Part shown: piece after piece, positions 6,862 through 8,127 of the stretch | How the letters are laid out: every line of letters starts with the position of its first letter | Numbering within the stretch: position 1 is the first letter of the stretch | DNA from: Prevotella sp. | GTDB lineage: Bacteria > Bacteroidota > Bacteroidia > Bacteroidales > Dysgonomonadaceae | Direction of reading: 5' to 3' | DNA: 8,127 bases | NCBI GenBank assembly: GCA_031263965.1 | Contig: JAISES010000500.1 | Location: 1 to 8,127 of the forward strand | Notes under the pieces: generated by a model | The model's database searches: none | What the model was told of the DNA's origin: nothing | Seen by the model: only the letters and a program-made list of their open reading frames with translations | Translations under genes and position numbers: made by a program

Positions 6862-7851
6862 TTATTTCACATTTGATATTCTTTGGATTATATCTGGCGC
6901 TAACCTTTTCTCCAAAGCTTTAGCTATATCATTGAGGGCTATATCCTCAAAAGCGTTACGGTCTACAGGTATTATTTCTACCCGGTGTTCTGTTAGTATT
7001 TGCTTGTATTTTTCTTCAAATTGATCCATTAGTCCGTTTTGATAATCGGCTGCCTCTTTTATGGCTGTCGTTAGGAGGGCTTGAGTATCCGGATCGAATT
7101 TTTTATAGAAATTATCCCCTACTGCGACGATATAGTAGCTTAACAGGTGCTTGGTATCCATCGCATACTTTTGTGTCTCATACAAATGGCTTGTGAATAT
7201 GGTCTCTAATGGGTTTTCCTGGCCATCGACAATGCCTTGCTTTAAGGCCATGAACATATCAGAATAGGTAATGGGAGTCGGGTTTGCACCAAACATCTTC
7301 CAGGCTTCAATATATACAGGGAGTTCCGGGACACGTAATTTTAATCCTTTTAATTCAGCTGGCGTAGAAACCGGTTTGTTGGTCGTTGTCAGGTACCGGG
7401 GGCCTCTTCTGAAGTATGCCAGGAAATGCAATTTCCTTTTCGATGCAATGGAGGTTTCTATTTCTTTTCCTATTTCCCCGTAGAGCACTTTGTCTAAATG
7501 TTCGTAATCTCTGAATAAAAAAGGAACTTCCATTACTCCGTACTCGGGAGCATACCAGCCGATCAATGACGGGCCGACAATAATCATATCGACAGCTCTT
7601 AATTCAAGGCCTTCTATTAGTTCCCTGTCACTTCCTAACTGGGCGTTAGGGTATATTTTTACTTGTACTTTTCCTCCGCTCCTTTCTTTTACCAGTTCTG
7701 CGAATTTTAAAGCGCCTTCGTGTGAAGCGCCTCCTGTCGACATTACATAAGCGAGCTTCAACTCCAGGTAGTCTTTCTTTGATGAACTGCAGGAACAAAA
7801 CAGTCCGGTTAACAGTAGAATTATGGATAGGGCTTTATCGTAGGGTTTCAT
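6862..7851 (-). CDS. TRAP transporter solute-binding lipoprotein (DctP family)
   Basis: This 329-residue protein has the normal DctP length. Residues 1-20 are a lipoprotein signal (LLLTGLFCS), with Cys21 the likely lipidated residue and Cys19 an alternative. The mature part shows the family pattern. The first lobe has AQLGSDRELIEGLELRAVDM at 70-89. The hinge region is GPRYLTTTNKPV at 150-161. GLKLRVPELPVY at 169-180 contains Arg173, the residue that normally salt-bridges the ligand carboxylate. DGQENPLETI at 209-218 contains the usual Asn213. It captures an organic or sugar acid and delivers it to the membrane subunits for sodium-coupled import. The gene starts 6 bases after the DctM stop, consistent with co-translation. 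The residues after Cys21 (SSSKKDY) lack an acidic surface-export signal, so inner-membrane anchoring facing the periplasm is likely (inference). The ligand is not determined; uronates and aldonates are common for this subgroup. Confidence 0.93.
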   Translation of the reverse strand: MKPYDKALSIILLLTGLFCSCSSSKKDYLELKLAYVMSTGGASHEGALKFAELVKERSGGKVQVKIYPNAQLGSDRELIEGLELRAVDMIIVGPSLIGWYAPEYGVMEVPFLFRDYEHLDKVLYGEIGKEIETSIASKRKLHFLAYFRRGPRYLTTTNKPVSTPAELKGLKLRVPELPVYIEAWKMFGANPTPITYSDMFMALKQGIVDGQENPLETIFTSHLYETQKYAMDTKHLLSYYIVAVGDNFYKKFDPDTQALLTTAIKEAADYQNGLMDQFEEKYKQILTEHRVEIIPVDRNAFEDIALNDIAKALEKRLAPDIIQRISNVK

Positions 7852-7857
7852 GGTATA

Positions 7858-8127
7858 TCAGATTATAGATTCTCCAAACAATTTGACAAGGAATAAGGAT
7901 ATGTCTGGTATAAACACGCATAACAGCAATGTTACCAGCATGGCAATGTAGAAGGGAACGATTTTTTTCAGGATATCATTGATGGGGATATTACCTGTGC
8001 CGGAAATAACAAACAGAAGAATTCCGACGGGAGGAGTAACAAGCCCTATCATAACAGACAATTGGAATACGACTCCGAAATGAATGACGTCAATGCCCAT
8101 CGTATGGATAACCGGAAGTAACAGAGG
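7858..8127 (-). CDS. TRAP transporter large permease subunit, DctM family (partial, C-terminal 89 residues)
   Basis: The frame is open to the right edge of the window, so this is the end of a roughly 430-residue gene; the in-frame ATG at 8098-8100 is an internal Met, not a start. The visible part carries the family's C-terminal signature: PVIHTMGIDVIHFG, then LSVMIGLVTPPVGILLFVIS with the conserved TPP. A further membrane segment with IVPFYIAMLVTLLLC near its start ends the protein. DctM forms the sodium-driven transport channel in the inner membrane and works with a small DctQ subunit, which is not in this window and is probably upstream. Together with the adjacent solute-binding lipoprotein it makes a high-affinity importer for a carboxylate. 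The gene order membrane subunit then binding protein is one of the known TRAP orders. Confidence 0.92.
   Translation of the reverse strand, partial: PLLLPVIHTMGIDVIHFGVVFQLSVMIGLVTPPVGILLFVISGTGNIPINDILKKIVPFYIAMLVTLLLCVFIPDISLFLVKLFGESII

Noticed and set aside
2261..7851. Sialic-acid utilisation locus (TRAP, sialidase, sialate esterase)
   Set aside because: No sialic-acid lyase, epimerase or kinase is present, the sialidase-like protein lacks the RIP Arg and an evident acid Asp, and the downstream enzymes belong to sugar-acid metabolism.
8098..8100. ATG that could be read as the start of an 80-residue protein
   Set aside because: The frame continues upstream to the window edge with typical DctM sequence (PLLLPVIHT), so this is an internal Met of a truncated gene.

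Overview
The window reads as the inside of one long minus-strand operon from a Bacteroidota bacterium, probably of the order Bacteroidales. The support is indirect: moderate-to-low GC, no convincing Shine-Dalgarno sequences, A/T-rich gene leaders, Ala|Gln signal-peptidase I sites and a Ser-Cys lipobox on the secreted proteins, and a sialate O-acetylesterase of the type common in Bacteroides and Parabacteroides. All seven genes point the same way. The gaps between them are 6, 27, 23, 16, -4 and 11 bases, so only about 83 bases are non-coding. No internal promoter or terminator is evident, and the operon runs off both ends of the window.

In transcription order (right to left) the genes are: the C-terminal end of a TRAP transporter large membrane subunit (DctM type, 7858 to beyond 8127); a TRAP solute-binding lipoprotein (DctP type, 6862-7851); a 1053-residue secreted protein built of two sialidase-fold propellers around a LamG-like domain (3673-6834); a secreted sialate O-acetylesterase-type SGNH esterase (2261-3649); a D-2-hydroxyacid dehydrogenase (1291-2244); an RraA/HMG-aldolase-family protein (602-1294); and the N-terminal 196 residues of a mandelate racemase/muconate lactonizing-type enolase-superfamily enzyme (before 1 to 590).

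Taken together this looks like an acidic-sugar utilisation operon (inference). The esterase and the double-propeller protein would trim a glycan outside the cytoplasm. The TRAP system would import the released carboxylate sugar. In the cytoplasm, the enolase-superfamily enzyme would dehydrate a sugar acid to a 2-keto-3-deoxy acid, the RraA-like enzyme would cleave a 2-oxo acid to pyruvate plus a second fragment, and the dehydrogenase would handle a 2-oxo/2-hydroxy acid. The words 'sialidase' and 'sialate esterase' would tempt an annotator to call this a sialic-acid locus. No sialic-acid catabolic gene is present in the window, and the propeller protein lacks key sialidase residues.

The most interesting object is the 1053-residue protein. 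Its two halves are clear internal duplicates. Each keeps Glu, two Arg and Tyr at sialidase active-site positions, while the first Arg of the classical Arg triad and the acid/base Asp appear to be gone in both. It may be an enzyme with two sites acting on a carboxylated sugar other than sialic acid.
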